In this document: positions 1 to 8,636 of the stretch, piece by piece
Layout: every line of letters starts with the position of its first letter
Numbering within the stretch: the first letter of the stretch is position 1
Assembly: GCA_913060435.1 (NCBI GenBank)
Contig: CAJXSB010000004.1
Location: 1-35,052, forward strand
Direction of reading: 5' to 3'
Length of the DNA stretch: 35,052 bases
Source of the DNA: an uncultured Desulfococcus sp.
GTDB taxonomy: Bacteria; Desulfobacterota; Desulfobacteria; Desulfobacterales; Desulfococcaceae
Notes under the pieces: model-generated
The model's database searches: none
What the model saw: the letters and a program-made list of their open reading frames with translations, nothing else
Told to the model about the DNA's origin: nothing
Translations under genes and position numbers: made by a program

Positions 1-1659
1 TCCTTCCTCTACCACTTTTCCCACCAGGGAGGGCTCTTTCTTCCAGGGGGGCATGACATAGCTCCATGCAGGGGTGTGGATACCCGCCGCCACATCCTTT
101 GCGAAATTCACCGCACCCTGGTAGCCCGCGTAGGGGCCACTGTAGTCATAGGAATGCATCTGCTTGGAGTACACCCCCATCTTCTGGATTATATATTTGT
201 CTTTGATCCCCGATCCGAAAAATGCGGGTTTTAACGCCTTTACCAGCATCTCGGTCTCATAATGATTGAGATCGTCCACCACCACGGTGCCGTCCTCCAT
301 CTCGGTCATGAGTCCCGGGTAACTGCTCAAGGGGATCTCCTTTTGCAGCTCCTCGTACTTTTCCTTGGACAGCCGCAGCCGGTACATCTTTTCATCCTGT
401 TTCACATCCAGTTCCTCGATATTGCGGCTGTCTGCGTCGATCTTGATGTCCGGGATCACATCCCGGCCTTCGTAGTCGTCCCGGTGGGCAAATTCATACC
501 CCGCCGCCACGGTCTCAATGCCGATCTCTCTGAGAAGCCCTTGGTAATGGTGGGCCCTGGAGCCGCCTACAAACAGTACGGCGGTCTTGCCGTCACACAT
601 CTTCTTGTAGAATTCCATTTCATCCTTGATGGCCGCGGTCTCCTCGGCTATCACCGCTTCGGTCCTGGCGATGAGGGCGGGGTCGTCAAAGTACTTTGCC
701 ATATCCCGCAGGGATTGGTTCATGGCTTCCATCCCGATGAAATTCACCTTGATCCAGGGCAGCCCGTACTTGGTCTCGATCATATCGGCGATATAATTGA
801 TGGACCGGTGGCACTGGACCAGATTGAGGTCCGCGTGGTGGGCCTGGCTGATCTCATCGTAGACCGAATTGCCGGTCATGGTGGTGATGACATTGTAGCC
901 GACCTTCTGGAGCACCCGGGATATCTCCCACTCGTCGCCGCCGATATTGTATTCCCCCAGCATATTGATGCTGTAGGGCTTTGTTTCCTCCATCTCGCCG
1001 GTGCCCACTACCTCGGCCATCAGTTTATTGTTGGCGATATGGTGCCCCGCCGACTGGCTCACGCCCTTGTATCCCTCGCAGCTAAAAGCCAGCACCGGGA
1101 TACCCAGCTTCTGGGACGCCTGCTTGGCGACCTGGTGAATATCGTCCCCGATGAGGCCCACCGGGCAGGTGGCTGATATGGAGATCGCCCGGGGCGCAAA
1201 TGCCTCATAGGCCTCCTCGATGGCCCGCATCAGCTTCTTCTCCCCGCCGAAGATGATCTCCTCGTCCTGCATGTCCGTGGAGAAGCAGTAGGTCATGAAG
1301 TTATGGCCGTCGGGCGTGGTGGACGAATCGGTCTGGTTCCGCCGGGTCAGCCACGAGTAGAAGCCGCACCCGATGGGGCCGTGGGTGATGTTGACGATGT
1401 CCCGGGTCGGCCCAAGGACCACGCCCTTGCATCCGGCGTAGCAGCAGCCCCGCTGGCTGATGAGGCCGGGAACGGTCCGGACGTTGGATTGGATGACGGG
1501 GACCTCTTCCCCGGGTTCGATTTTGTTGACGATGATCTGCTTGGCCCGTTTCCGGGCCACCTTGGTCGGGTAGCTGGCGAGGAGCTCCTCCTTGACCTTT
1601 TCCGGGTTCAGCCCGTCCAGTTCCAGTTTCTTTTTGTCGTCTGCGGCGGGTTTTGCCAT
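1..1659 (-). CDS. nifD: Nitrogenase MoFe protein alpha chain NifD (3' end cut by window edge)
   Basis: Alpha subunit of the molybdenum-iron protein, which with NifK reduces N2 at the FeMo-cofactor. About 553 codons are present, running off the window at base 1; judged against clostridial NifD only a few residues are missing. Visible hallmarks are the P-cluster cysteine regions (GCCYAGCKGVV, then HGPIGCGFYS, then SATCPVGLIGDD), the cofactor-pocket segment GVSQSAGHHIANN, the FeMo-co cysteine in NLVQCHRSINY and the homocitrate/Mo histidine in KQMHSYDYSGPYAGY. A roughly 50-residue insertion lies around DIKIDADSRNIEEL to LSSYPGLM, which is characteristic of the Clostridium pasteurianum/group II-III type and absent from Azotobacter. 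The tyrosine and alanine in HSYDYSGPYA are normal for that type. Start ATG at 1659 follows AAAGGAG. It is the last gene seen of nifH-nifI1-nifI2-nifD; nifK would lie beyond base 1. Confidence 0.97.
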   Translation of the reverse strand, partial: MAKPAADDKKKLELDGLNPEKVKEELLASYPTKVARKRAKQIIVNKIEPGEEVPVIQSNVRTVPGLISQRGCCYAGCKGVVLGPTRDIVNITHGPIGCGFYSWLTRRNQTDSSTTPDGHNFMTYCFSTDMQDEEIIFGGEKKLMRAIEEAYEAFAPRAISISATCPVGLIGDDIHQVAKQASQKLGIPVLAFSCEGYKGVSQSAGHHIANNKLMAEVVGTGEMEETKPYSINMLGEYNIGGDEWEISRVLQKVGYNVITTMTGNSVYDEISQAHHADLNLVQCHRSINYIADMIETKYGLPWIKVNFIGMEAMNQSLRDMAKYFDDPALIARTEAVIAEETAAIKDEMEFYKKMCDGKTAVLFVGGSRAHHYQGLLREIGIETVAAGYEFAHRDDYEGRDVIPDIKIDADSRNIEELDVKQDEKMYRLRLSKEKYEELQKEIPLSSYPGLMTEMEDGTVVVDDLNHYETEMLVKALKPAFFGSGIKDKYIIQKMGVYSKQMHSYDYSGPYAGYQGAVNFAKDVAAGIHTPAWSYVMPPWKKEPSLVGKVVEEG

Positions 1660-1728
1660 GGTGCCGTTCTCCTTTGGGAGGGTTTTTCGGTTCGGTTTTC
1701 TTCTGGTTCACATCGCGGGACGACCGGT

Positions 1729-2109
1729 TCAGACATCGTCCAGGATACTGTTGCCTTTTTCGCCGGTGCGGACCCGCACGGCGTCCATGCAGGGCATCAC
1801 GAAGACCATGCCGTCGCCGGATTTGCCGGTCCGGTTGACCTGGATGATGGTCTTGACGGTCTTGTCCACCAGCTTGTCGGGCACGACGATGATCATGGCG
1901 CGCTTGGGGATGAGCCGGGAGCTCTGCCCCAGCTGGGAAATCGCCTCCTCGTAGCCTTTCTCCGCGCCCTCCAGGAGGTTCATGTCGACAAGTCCCCTGC
2001 CGCGCCCGAGGCAATCCCGGGCGGTGATCGACGAGATGCCGGCCTCGGCGAGGGCGCATTTGGTCTGGTTCATCATGTTCATCCGGACGATGGCCATTAC
2101 CTCTTTCAT
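1729..2109 (-). CDS. nifI2: PII-like nitrogenase switch-off regulator NifI2
   Basis: PII-family (GlnB-like) protein of 126 residues. Together with NifI1 it forms the complex that binds and inactivates the MoFe protein under nitrogen sufficiency and is relieved by 2-oxoglutarate; this is known from methanogens and inferred here. It opens MKEVMAIVRMN like a PII ferredoxin-like fold, has a glycine/arginine-rich T-loop start (CLGRGRGL) with an extended T-loop (about residues 37-65, including GAEKGYEEAISQLG), and ends with the PII C-terminal half (KTIIQVNRTGKSGDGMVFVMP). The longer T-loop separates it from ordinary GlnB and matches the NifI2 type. Its ATG overlaps the nifI1 stop as ATGA, so the two are probably translationally coupled and made in equal amounts. 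A 69-nt spacer separates it from nifD. Confidence 0.93.
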   Translation of the reverse strand: MKEVMAIVRMNMMNQTKCALAEAGISSITARDCLGRGRGLVDMNLLEGAEKGYEEAISQLGQSSRLIPKRAMIIVVPDKLVDKTVKTIIQVNRTGKSGDGMVFVMPCMDAVRVRTGEKGNSILDDV

Positions 2110-2462
2110 ATCTCCACCTCTTCCGTCGTGCCGTCGGCATTCTGCTTGATGCCGGAGCTGATGGTGTAGGACTCCTCGACCGGGACGACGAAGATCTTGC
2201 CGTCGCCAAAGGCGCCTTTGTCGCCGCTTCTCGCCGCGTTGATAATGGTCTTGATGGCGAAGTCCTTGTCCTGGTCGGGGACGACGGTCAGGAGGAGCTC
2301 CTTGGGGATCTCGTCGTAGGTGATCTCGCCGATCTTGATGCCGCGCTGTTTTCCACGGCCGACGACGGACATCTTGGTCACGCCGGGGAATCCGGCCTCC
2401 ATGAGGGCGGCCAGGACGTTGTCGACTTTTTCCGGTCTGACGATGGATCTGAGCATAATCAT
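2106..2462 (-). CDS. nifI1: PII-like nitrogenase switch-off regulator NifI1
   Basis: PII-family protein of 118 residues that partners NifI2 in reversible post-translational inhibition of nitrogenase. Sequence features are the N-terminal strand MIMLRSIVRPEKV, the T-loop region GRGKQRGIKIGEITYDEIPK and the C-terminal PII signature SGDKGAFGDGKIFVVPVEES. The T-loop region differs from GlnB/GlnK (no canonical uridylylated YRGAEY), so regulation is expected to be by effector binding rather than uridylylation. The start at 2462 is preceded by GAGGAG 11 nt upstream; a second in-frame ATG two codons in is less well placed. It sits 48 nt after nifH and overlaps nifI2 by 4 nt. The order nifH-nifI1-nifI2-nifD is the arrangement typical of methanogens, clostridia and sulfate reducers. 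Confidence 0.94.
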   Translation of the reverse strand: MIMLRSIVRPEKVDNVLAALMEAGFPGVTKMSVVGRGKQRGIKIGEITYDEIPKELLLTVVPDQDKDFAIKTIINAARSGDKGAFGDGKIFVVPVEESYTISSGIKQNADGTTEEVEI

Positions 2463-2510
2463 GGTGCTTTTTTCTCCTCTATGGGTAACAAGTGGTATCT
2501 TGGCTTCCGG

Positions 2511-3473
<963 letters not shown>

Positions 3474-3527
3474 CTAATAAAACTTATTAAAATTTTATGA
3501 GCGAGCGCTTGGAAAAAATAGACAAAA

Positions 3528-3581
3528 ATGTATAAAAATACATATATGTATATTGCTATCCTAAAATAATCATTTATGTAT
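3528..3581. promoter_or_regulatory. Cluster of ATGTAT half-sites upstream of nifH
   Basis: The 3336-3732 gap is AT-rich between about 3441 and 3600 and otherwise holds only the nifH promoter; 3600-3732 is GC-rich with nothing recognisable. In the AT-rich part, ATGTAT occurs at 3528-3533, inverted at 3538-3543, again at 3546-3551, and at 3576-3581. The second and third make a perfect 14-bp palindrome (3538-3551). It lies about 100 bp upstream of the -24 element, a usual distance for an activator or repressor site. The protein that would bind it is unknown. Confidence 0.4.
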
Positions 3582-3732
3582 CATTAAGGGAAATGGCACT
3601 ATTCAGTGTTTCGGGGGAATGAATCCTGGGCGGCGCTGCCGGCGGTGTGGGGAATGCGTGTGCGCCGCCGGGGTCACTGCCCGGCCGGGCGAATCCCTGA
3701 GGACCTGCTTGATTGGGCCAAAACGGTGCTTT

Positions 3733-4875
3733 TTAAACAGGCGCTGCAGACATATGGCGGCAAAGTTCGGCAAGGTCTTTTCCGGAGATGGGTCCGCCCT
3801 TCATTTCGGCGCGGCGCCGGATCTCCGGCAGGAGCCTTTCGGCGTCCATGCGGCCGCCGGCATGCCCAAGGCGCGACAGGAGGTGCTGTACCGCACGGCG
3901 GCCGCTGTGTTTGCCGAGGACGAGATCCATCTCTTTCCGTCCGAAGGCGCGCGCCGGGAAGGGCTGATAGGTCCGGGGGTCCTTGATGAGGCCGTCGCAG
4001 TGGATCCCGGATTCATGCTGAAATGCCGCCCGGCCCACCACCGGCTGATCCACAGCGATGGGGCGGCCCGCGGCGTCTGCGACATATCGGCACAGGGGCA
4101 GGAGGTCTGGAAGCGAGATGGTGCAGGGGTGGCCGGTGGCGAAGGCGAGGGCGGTGCCGACGGCCTCGAGGGCGGCGTTTCCCGCGCGCTCCCCCATGCC
4201 GTTGACGGTGACGCTCAGGGCTGCGGCGCCGGCCTCTGCAGCGGAAACGGCGTTGGCGTTCGCCATGCCGAGATCGTTGTGGGCATGGAATTCAACGGCA
4301 ATGCCAACCGTGCCGGCATCCAGGGCCTGGATCATCCGATGCACGGCGCCCGGCGTGGCGATGCCGACGGTGTCGGCGATGCGGATGCGCCCGGCCCCGG
4401 CGGCGGCGGCCCGGGCCGCGAAGGACTTCAGGAAGCCGGGCTCCGCCCGGGTGGCGTCCTGGGCGCCGACGGAGACGTGGTCAAACAGCGTGCGCGCCCG
4501 GTGCACCAGCGCCGCCATTCGTGCAAGCACCGCCGCCGGGGTGGTCTTCAAGGCTTTCATATGGATCTCCGAAACCGGAAAGCTGATGTGGGCGCTGCCG
4601 GTGCCGCAGCGTTCGGCCAATTCCAGGTCCCTGTCGAGCGCCCGGCACCAGCAGGTCAGGCGGCAGGGCAGGCCAAGGGTGCGGATCTCCCGGATGACCT
4701 GCCGCTCCGAGGGCCCCATGGCCGGCGTGCCGACCTCGATCTCGTCGACGCCGACGGCGGCCAGCATGTCGGCGATGGCCAGCTTTTCCTGCCGATTGAA
4801 GGCGACGCCGGGGGCCTGTTCGCCGTCCCGCAGGGTTGAATCGATGATATGGATCTGCTGTTTCGGGGTGTTCAT
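3733..4875 (-). CDS. nifV: Homocitrate synthase NifV
   Basis: Condenses acetyl-CoA with 2-oxoglutarate to give R-homocitrate, the organic ligand of FeMo-co. The 380-residue protein has the DRE-TIM metallolyase signature near the N-terminus (DSTLRDGEQAPGVAF, residues about 12-26) and the metal-binding HAHNDLGMANAN motif in the second half of the barrel, followed by NGMGERAGNAALE; a shorter LeuA-like C-terminal region ends with GGPISGKDLAELC. It lacks the long LeuA regulatory domain, which favours NifV over isopropylmalate synthase, and the nif neighbours agree. Start ATG 4875 has GAGGAG six to seven nt upstream. It has its own sigma54 promoter (4952-4967) and lies 397 bp upstream of nifH on the same strand, so it may be transcribed separately from nifHI1I2D. 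Confidence 0.95.
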   Translation of the reverse strand: MNTPKQQIHIIDSTLRDGEQAPGVAFNRQEKLAIADMLAAVGVDEIEVGTPAMGPSERQVIREIRTLGLPCRLTCWCRALDRDLELAERCGTGSAHISFPVSEIHMKALKTTPAAVLARMAALVHRARTLFDHVSVGAQDATRAEPGFLKSFAARAAAAGAGRIRIADTVGIATPGAVHRMIQALDAGTVGIAVEFHAHNDLGMANANAVSAAEAGAAALSVTVNGMGERAGNAALEAVGTALAFATGHPCTISLPDLLPLCRYVADAAGRPIAVDQPVVGRAAFQHESGIHCDGLIKDPRTYQPFPARAFGRKEMDLVLGKHSGRRAVQHLLSRLGHAGGRMDAERLLPEIRRRAEMKGGPISGKDLAELCRHMSAAPV

Positions 4876-4951
4876 GGCCTACTCCTCAGCGGGGCTGCAT
4901 GCCTGGGGGTTGCAGAAATGGAACGAAACTTGGCAATTGTGATAGAGGCGC

Positions 4952-4967
4952 TGCAACAAGGATGCCA
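4952..4967 (-). promoter_or_regulatory. Sigma54 (-24/-12) promoter of nifV
   Basis: Minus-strand TGGCATCCTTGTTGCA matches the consensus TGGCAC-N5-TTGCA at all but one of the scored positions, with the exact GG-to-GC spacing. The expected start site is near 4941, leaving a leader of about 65 nt to the nifV ATG. Having this class of promoter on both nifV and nifH suggests joint control by a nitrogen or nif-specific activator. No TGT-N10-ACA box was found upstream. Confidence 0.85.
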
Positions 4968-5191
4968 GGGAGGAAGCCCGTTGGGCGCTCCTGCGCTGCC
5001 GGGGTCCTCCCGCACCCGTCAATGGCGCCGCCGGAGGCACAACGGCGCTTCGGGGCGGAAGGAGCGGCACTCACTGTACCGGCCTGCCGCGGTCTCGGGG
5101 AAAGGGCACACTTGGCACAAAAATGTTTTTGGCGGATTCAGAAACAACGAAACTGTGATGGCCGCGGGCCGCCGGCGTTCCTGAAAAAGAG

Positions 5192-5233
5192 TTGCGGGGA
5201 TCCATTGCCTGGTCTATATATAACGCTTATGTT
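5192..5233 (+). promoter_or_regulatory. Possible sigma70 promoter region of the methyltransferase-menaquinone operon
   Basis: The 4876-5301 gap holds the nifV promoter on the minus strand and this stretch on the plus strand; the rest (about 4970-5190) shows nothing recognisable. Two overlapping candidates are visible: TTGCGG (5192-5197), 17 nt, TATATA (5215-5220), and TTGCCT (5205-5210), 17 nt, TATGTT (5228-5233). Both -35 boxes are weak. The AT-rich patch stands out in a GC-rich surrounding. The first gene starts about 70 nt downstream. Confidence 0.35.
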
Positions 5234-5301
5234 TTTATATACTTCCAGATCATGGCACCGGGGGGATGACTGCGGTGTGGGGTTGAGGACCGGTTGCGAT
5301 T

Positions 5302-6093
5302 ATGGGGCGTGTGTTTTCATATAATGAGGCCAAAGCGTACGAGCGTTGGCAGAACCGGCCCGGCAATCAGGCGGACATCCAGATGGAGCACCGGCTGATG
5401 TTGCGGCTGCTGGCACCGCTTCGCGGGGAGAGCGTTCTGGACGTCGGATGCGGCACCGGAGGTTCGATGAAGGCGCTGCTCGAAGCCGGGCTTCGCGTAT
5501 CGGGGCTTGATCCCTCGCCGGGCATGCTCGACATCGCCGCTCAGAGCGTGGGGCATCACGCGGAGCTGCATCAGGGGGTGGCGGAGGATCTGCCCTTTGA
5601 CGACAACCATTTCACCTACGCCGCCGTCGCCGGCACCCTCGAATTCGTCGATGATCCCGAGAAGGCCATGGAAGAGATCTTCCGGGTCACCAAGGACCGG
5701 GTCTTTATCGGATTTCTGAACCGCCACTCGACCCTGGTGTCGGGCATCCGGGCCCAGCGGGTCTTCATCCAAAACCGCTACAGCGGCGCCCGCTTCTTCT
5801 CCGTGTGGGAGCTCAAGCGGCTGATTCACGATATGGCGGGGGAGGTGCCGGTCACCTGGCGCTCGCTGAGCCGCTTTCCCAATCCCCTCGGGCTGATCCT
5901 CCGGCGCCGGCGAACGATACATCTGATCTGCAAGTCCCCCGTCGCATCCTATGTCGGCGTGGGCGTCTCGCTGGTGCCGCGTTTCAGAACCCGGCCGCTT
6001 CGGCTCAAATGCCGGACGAAACTTTTTGAAGGCACGCTGACGGGCCTGGCCAGCGTCCAATGGAGGCCTCACCATGGAAGCACTGCTGTATGA
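5302..6093 (+). CDS. Class I SAM-dependent methyltransferase
   Basis: A 263-residue Rossmann-fold methyltransferase. Motif I is VLDVGCGTGG (residues 45-54), the acidic end of strand 2 is in VSGLDPSPGML, and the post-motif GVAEDLPFDDNHFTYAAVAGTLEFVDD is the usual region II/III of the UbiE/Methyltransf_11 group. The substrate cannot be read from sequence. The 3' end overlaps the radical SAM gene by 20 nt and is followed by UbiA, UbiX and UbiD homologues, so a role in quinone C-methylation (MenG/UbiE-like) is possible; equally it may act on another product. The C-terminal third (about residues 170-263, rich in arginine) is not typical of UbiE. The start ATG has only a weak GAGG about 14 nt upstream. 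Confidence 0.8.
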   Translation: MGRVFSYNEAKAYERWQNRPGNQADIQMEHRLMLRLLAPLRGESVLDVGCGTGGSMKALLEAGLRVSGLDPSPGMLDIAAQSVGHHAELHQGVAEDLPFDDNHFTYAAVAGTLEFVDDPEKAMEEIFRVTKDRVFIGFLNRHSTLVSGIRAQRVFIQNRYSGARFFSVWELKRLIHDMAGEVPVTWRSLSRFPNPLGLILRRRRTIHLICKSPVASYVGVGVSLVPRFRTRPLRLKCRTKLFEGTLTGLASVQWRPHHGSTAV

Positions 6094-7087
6094 ACCCTTG
6101 AAGGAGGGCAAGGTCCGATGCGGGCTGTGCCACCACCGATGCGTCATCAAGCCGGGCCGCCGGGGGATCTGCCAGGTCCGGGAAAACCGGGAGGGGCGCC
6201 TCGACACCCTGGTGTATGGGAAGCTCATCGCCCGTCACATCGACCCCATCGAGAAAAAGCCCCTCTTCCACGTCATGCCGGGCAGCCGCTCCTACTCCAT
6301 TGCGACCGTCGGCTGCAATTTTTCCTGCCGGTTCTGCCAGAATGCGGATATCGCCCAGCTGCCTGCCGACCACGGCGGGAGGATCCTCGGCGAAACCGCC
6401 TCCCCCGAGTCGGTGGCAGCGGCCGCCGAGGCGGGCGGCTGCCGCAGCATCGCCTACACCTATACCGAGCCCACGATCTATTTCGAGATGGCCCTGGCCA
6501 CGGCCCGGATCGCACGGCAGCAGGGCATCCGGAACGTTTTTGTCAGCAACGGGTACATGACCCCGGCGGCGGTGGAGATGCTGGCGCCGGTCCTCGACGC
6601 CGCCAATATCGACCTGAAGGGGTTCAGTGAGGAGTTCTACAAAACCTACTGCGGCGCCAGGCTGGCGCCGGTCCTGGAGACCCTCAAGGCGCTCAAGGCC
6701 GCCGGCATTTTTCTGGAGGTCACCACCCTGGTCATCCCCGGCCTTAACGACGCACCGGCGGAGCTCGAAGCCCTTGCCGGCTTTGTCTGTACCGAGCTTG
6801 GCCCCGATACCCCCTGGCATATCAGCCGCTTCCATCCATGCTATCGGCTGACGGACCGGCCCCCGACGCCGGTGGAGACCCTGAAGGCTGCACGGGAGAT
6901 CGGCGCGGCCGCAGGGCTCCGGTACATCTATCTGGGCAATGTGCCCGGCAGCGGCGGGGAGGATACGGTGTGTCCGGCCTGCGGCAGCGCCGTCATCCTC
7001 CGGCAGGGATTTCGCGTCGTCGAGAATCGCCTGAAGCACGGGGCCTGCCCGGACTGCGGCGAAGCCATCCCCGGTGTCGGCCTGTGA
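6074..7087 (+). CDS. amrS: AmrS-like radical SAM protein (AmmeMemoRadiSam family)
   Basis: A 337-residue radical SAM enzyme of the AmmeMemoRadiSam/pyruvate-formate-lyase-activase-like family. The SAM-binding [4Fe-4S] ligands are Cys81, Cys85 and Cys88 (GCNFSCRFCQN). An N-terminal cysteine set (Cys16, Cys19, Cys23, Cys33 in RCGLCHHRC and GICQ) precedes the barrel, and two CxxC pairs close the protein (VCPACG and ACPDCG), looking like a small zinc- or iron-binding module. The reaction of this family is unknown. The usual Memo and AMMECR1 partners are not in view. Here the gene lies between a methyltransferase (20-nt overlap) and the prenyltransferase gene (TGATG, 1-nt overlap), which strongly suggests co-translation with menaquinone genes. 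Confidence 0.85.
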   Translation: MEALLYEPLKEGKVRCGLCHHRCVIKPGRRGICQVRENREGRLDTLVYGKLIARHIDPIEKKPLFHVMPGSRSYSIATVGCNFSCRFCQNADIAQLPADHGGRILGETASPESVAAAAEAGGCRSIAYTYTEPTIYFEMALATARIARQQGIRNVFVSNGYMTPAAVEMLAPVLDAANIDLKGFSEEFYKTYCGARLAPVLETLKALKAAGIFLEVTTLVIPGLNDAPAELEALAGFVCTELGPDTPWHISRFHPCYRLTDRPPTPVETLKAAREIGAAAGLRYIYLGNVPGSGGEDTVCPACGSAVILRQGFRVVENRLKHGACPDCGEAIPGVGL

Positions 7088-8016
7088 TGATCCGAAACAG
7101 CATCCACCTCGCATCGCGGCGTCGCTGGATCCTGGACCCGCTGGCGGCCCTTGCGGCCCGGGCCGGGGTGTACGGCCGCATGATCCGCTTCAGCCACACG
7201 GTCTTCGCCCTCCCCTTCGCCCTCTCGGCCCTGGTGCTGGCGGGCCGGGAGCAGGAGATCACCGCCGCCCAGATTTTCTGGATCCTGGCGGCCATGGTGG
7301 GGGCCCGGTCTGCGGCCATGGGGTTCAACCGGATCACCGATGTCGCATTCGACGCCCGGCACCCCCGTACGGCAACGCGGGAGATCCCGGCCGGGCGCCT
7401 CTCCAAGACGGCGGCGGCGGCCTTTGTCGCCTTCTTTTCGGGGGTATTCATCCTGGCCGCGGGCATGCTGGGGCGCCTGCCGCTGCTGTTGTCGGTGCCG
7501 GTCCTCGGCGTGCTCTTCCTCTATTCCTACACCAAGCGATTCACCTGGCTTGCCCATCTCTACCTGGGCTTTGCCATCTCCCTGGCCCCGCTGGCGACCT
7601 GGATCGCCGTCACCGACGATTTTTCGGGGGGGATCCTGTGGCTTTCGCTGGCGCTCCTGGCCTATATCGCCGGGTTCGACATTCTCTACGCCTGCCAGGA
7701 TGTCGATTTCGACCGGGCCCAGGGGCTCTTTTCCATTCCGGCGCGATTCGGCGTCCCGAGGGCGCTCCAGGCGGCGCGGGCGATCCATGCCGTGGCCTAC
7801 CTGTCGTTTCTGATGCTCTATTTCGTCTTTCATATGACCGGGGGCTTTCTCCTGGCGGTGGGGCTGATCGGGCTTTTGCTCGTCTTCGAGCACTGGCTGA
7901 TCGACCCCCATGACCTGAGCCGCGTCCATATCGCTTTTTTTCACGTCAACAGCCTCATATCCCTGACGCTTCTGGCAGGGGTTGCGGCAGATGAGCTGAT
8001 CCGGAGGATTCCATGA
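7087..8016 (+). CDS. mqnP: UbiA-family prenyltransferase, probably MqnP
   Basis: Integral membrane aromatic prenyltransferase of 309 residues. It shows the two aspartate-rich motifs of the UbiA family: NRITDVAFDARHPRT (about residues 80-94) and DILYACQDVDFDRAQG (about 198-213), with eight or so hydrophobic helices such as FALPFALSALVLAG. Together with the UbiX and UbiD genes that follow, the likely job is to attach a polyprenyl chain to 1,4-dihydroxy-6-naphthoate in the futalosine route to menaquinone (MqnP); prenylation of 4-hydroxybenzoate is the alternative, less likely in an anaerobe of this type. The start overlaps the previous stop as TGATG; the frame is open further upstream, but that part is only the shadow of the radical SAM gene. 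The stop overlaps the ubiX start as ATGA. Confidence 0.88.
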   Translation: MIRNSIHLASRRRWILDPLAALAARAGVYGRMIRFSHTVFALPFALSALVLAGREQEITAAQIFWILAAMVGARSAAMGFNRITDVAFDARHPRTATREIPAGRLSKTAAAAFVAFFSGVFILAAGMLGRLPLLLSVPVLGVLFLYSYTKRFTWLAHLYLGFAISLAPLATWIAVTDDFSGGILWLSLALLAYIAGFDILYACQDVDFDRAQGLFSIPARFGVPRALQAARAIHAVAYLSFLMLYFVFHMTGGFLLAVGLIGLLLVFEHWLIDPHDLSRVHIAFFHVNSLISLTLLAGVAADELIRRIP

Positions 8017-8636
8017 AGAAACAGGAGCGGAAGCGGACCGTCGTGGTTGCCATCTGTGGTGCAACGGGGGTGGTCTACGGCATACGCCTTTTGAAGGCCC
8101 TGCTCGCGCGGCCCGTCGAGGTCTACCTGGTCGTTTCCAGGGCCGGCGCCGCCGTGCTGCGGCACGAGGCGGACTATGACGGCGGGCCCTTTGATGACTA
8201 TCTTCGGCGGCAGGGCGTCGAATTCCACTGGGACGCGCGGCTCTACCATCACGATGTCAACGATCTCTTCGCGCCGCCGGCCAGCGGTTCGTTTCGCCAT
8301 GACGGGATGGTCATCGCGCCATGCTCCATGAAAACCCTGGGCGCCGTGGCATCGGGCATCGCAGACAGCCTGATCCACCGGGCGGCGGACGTCTGCCTCA
8401 AGGAGCGGCGCCCCCTGGTCCTGATGACCCGGGAGACGCCCCTCAACCTGATCCACCTGAAGAACATGCAGCGAACGCTGTTGGCCGGGGCGACCATCAT
8501 GCCCCCGTGCCCGGGCTTCTACACCCGGCCGGAGAGCCTGATGGACATCGTCGACGGGACCGTGGCCCGCACCCTGGACCAGCTCGACATCGACAACGAC
8601 CTGACGAAACGATGGGGGGACAAGGACCTTGTATAG
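8013..8636 (+). CDS. ubiX: Flavin prenyltransferase UbiX (MqnM-like)
   Basis: Makes prenylated FMN, the cofactor of UbiD-type decarboxylases, from FMN and dimethylallyl phosphate. The 207-residue flavoprotein shows the N-terminal Rossmann-like VVVAICGATGVVYGIRLL, the FMN/phosphate loop APCSMKTLGAVASGIADSL and the conserved region RPLVLMTRETPLNLIHLKNM followed by PPCPGFYTRP. The start at 8013 has GGAGG five nt upstream and shares ATGA with the end of the prenyltransferase gene; its 3' end overlaps the UbiD gene by 8 nt. The pair is therefore expected to work together on one substrate, most simply the prenylated naphthoate of menaquinone synthesis. Confidence 0.93.
   Translation: MKKQERKRTVVVAICGATGVVYGIRLLKALLARPVEVYLVVSRAGAAVLRHEADYDGGPFDDYLRRQGVEFHWDARLYHHDVNDLFAPPASGSFRHDGMVIAPCSMKTLGAVASGIADSLIHRAADVCLKERRPLVLMTRETPLNLIHLKNMQRTLLAGATIMPPCPGFYTRPESLMDIVDGTVARTLDQLDIDNDLTKRWGDKDLV

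Noticed and set aside
121-180. Loss of catalytic residues in NifD (Tyr and Ala in HSYDYSGPYA where Azotobacter has Trp and His)
   Set aside because: The clostridial NifD type carries the same residues, so this is a lineage feature and not damage.
3593-3608. Plus-strand sigma54 promoter beginning TGGCACTATTC
   Set aside because: The GC at the -12 position is missing at the required spacing, and no plus-strand gene follows. TGGCACAAAAATG near 5112 fails for the same reason.
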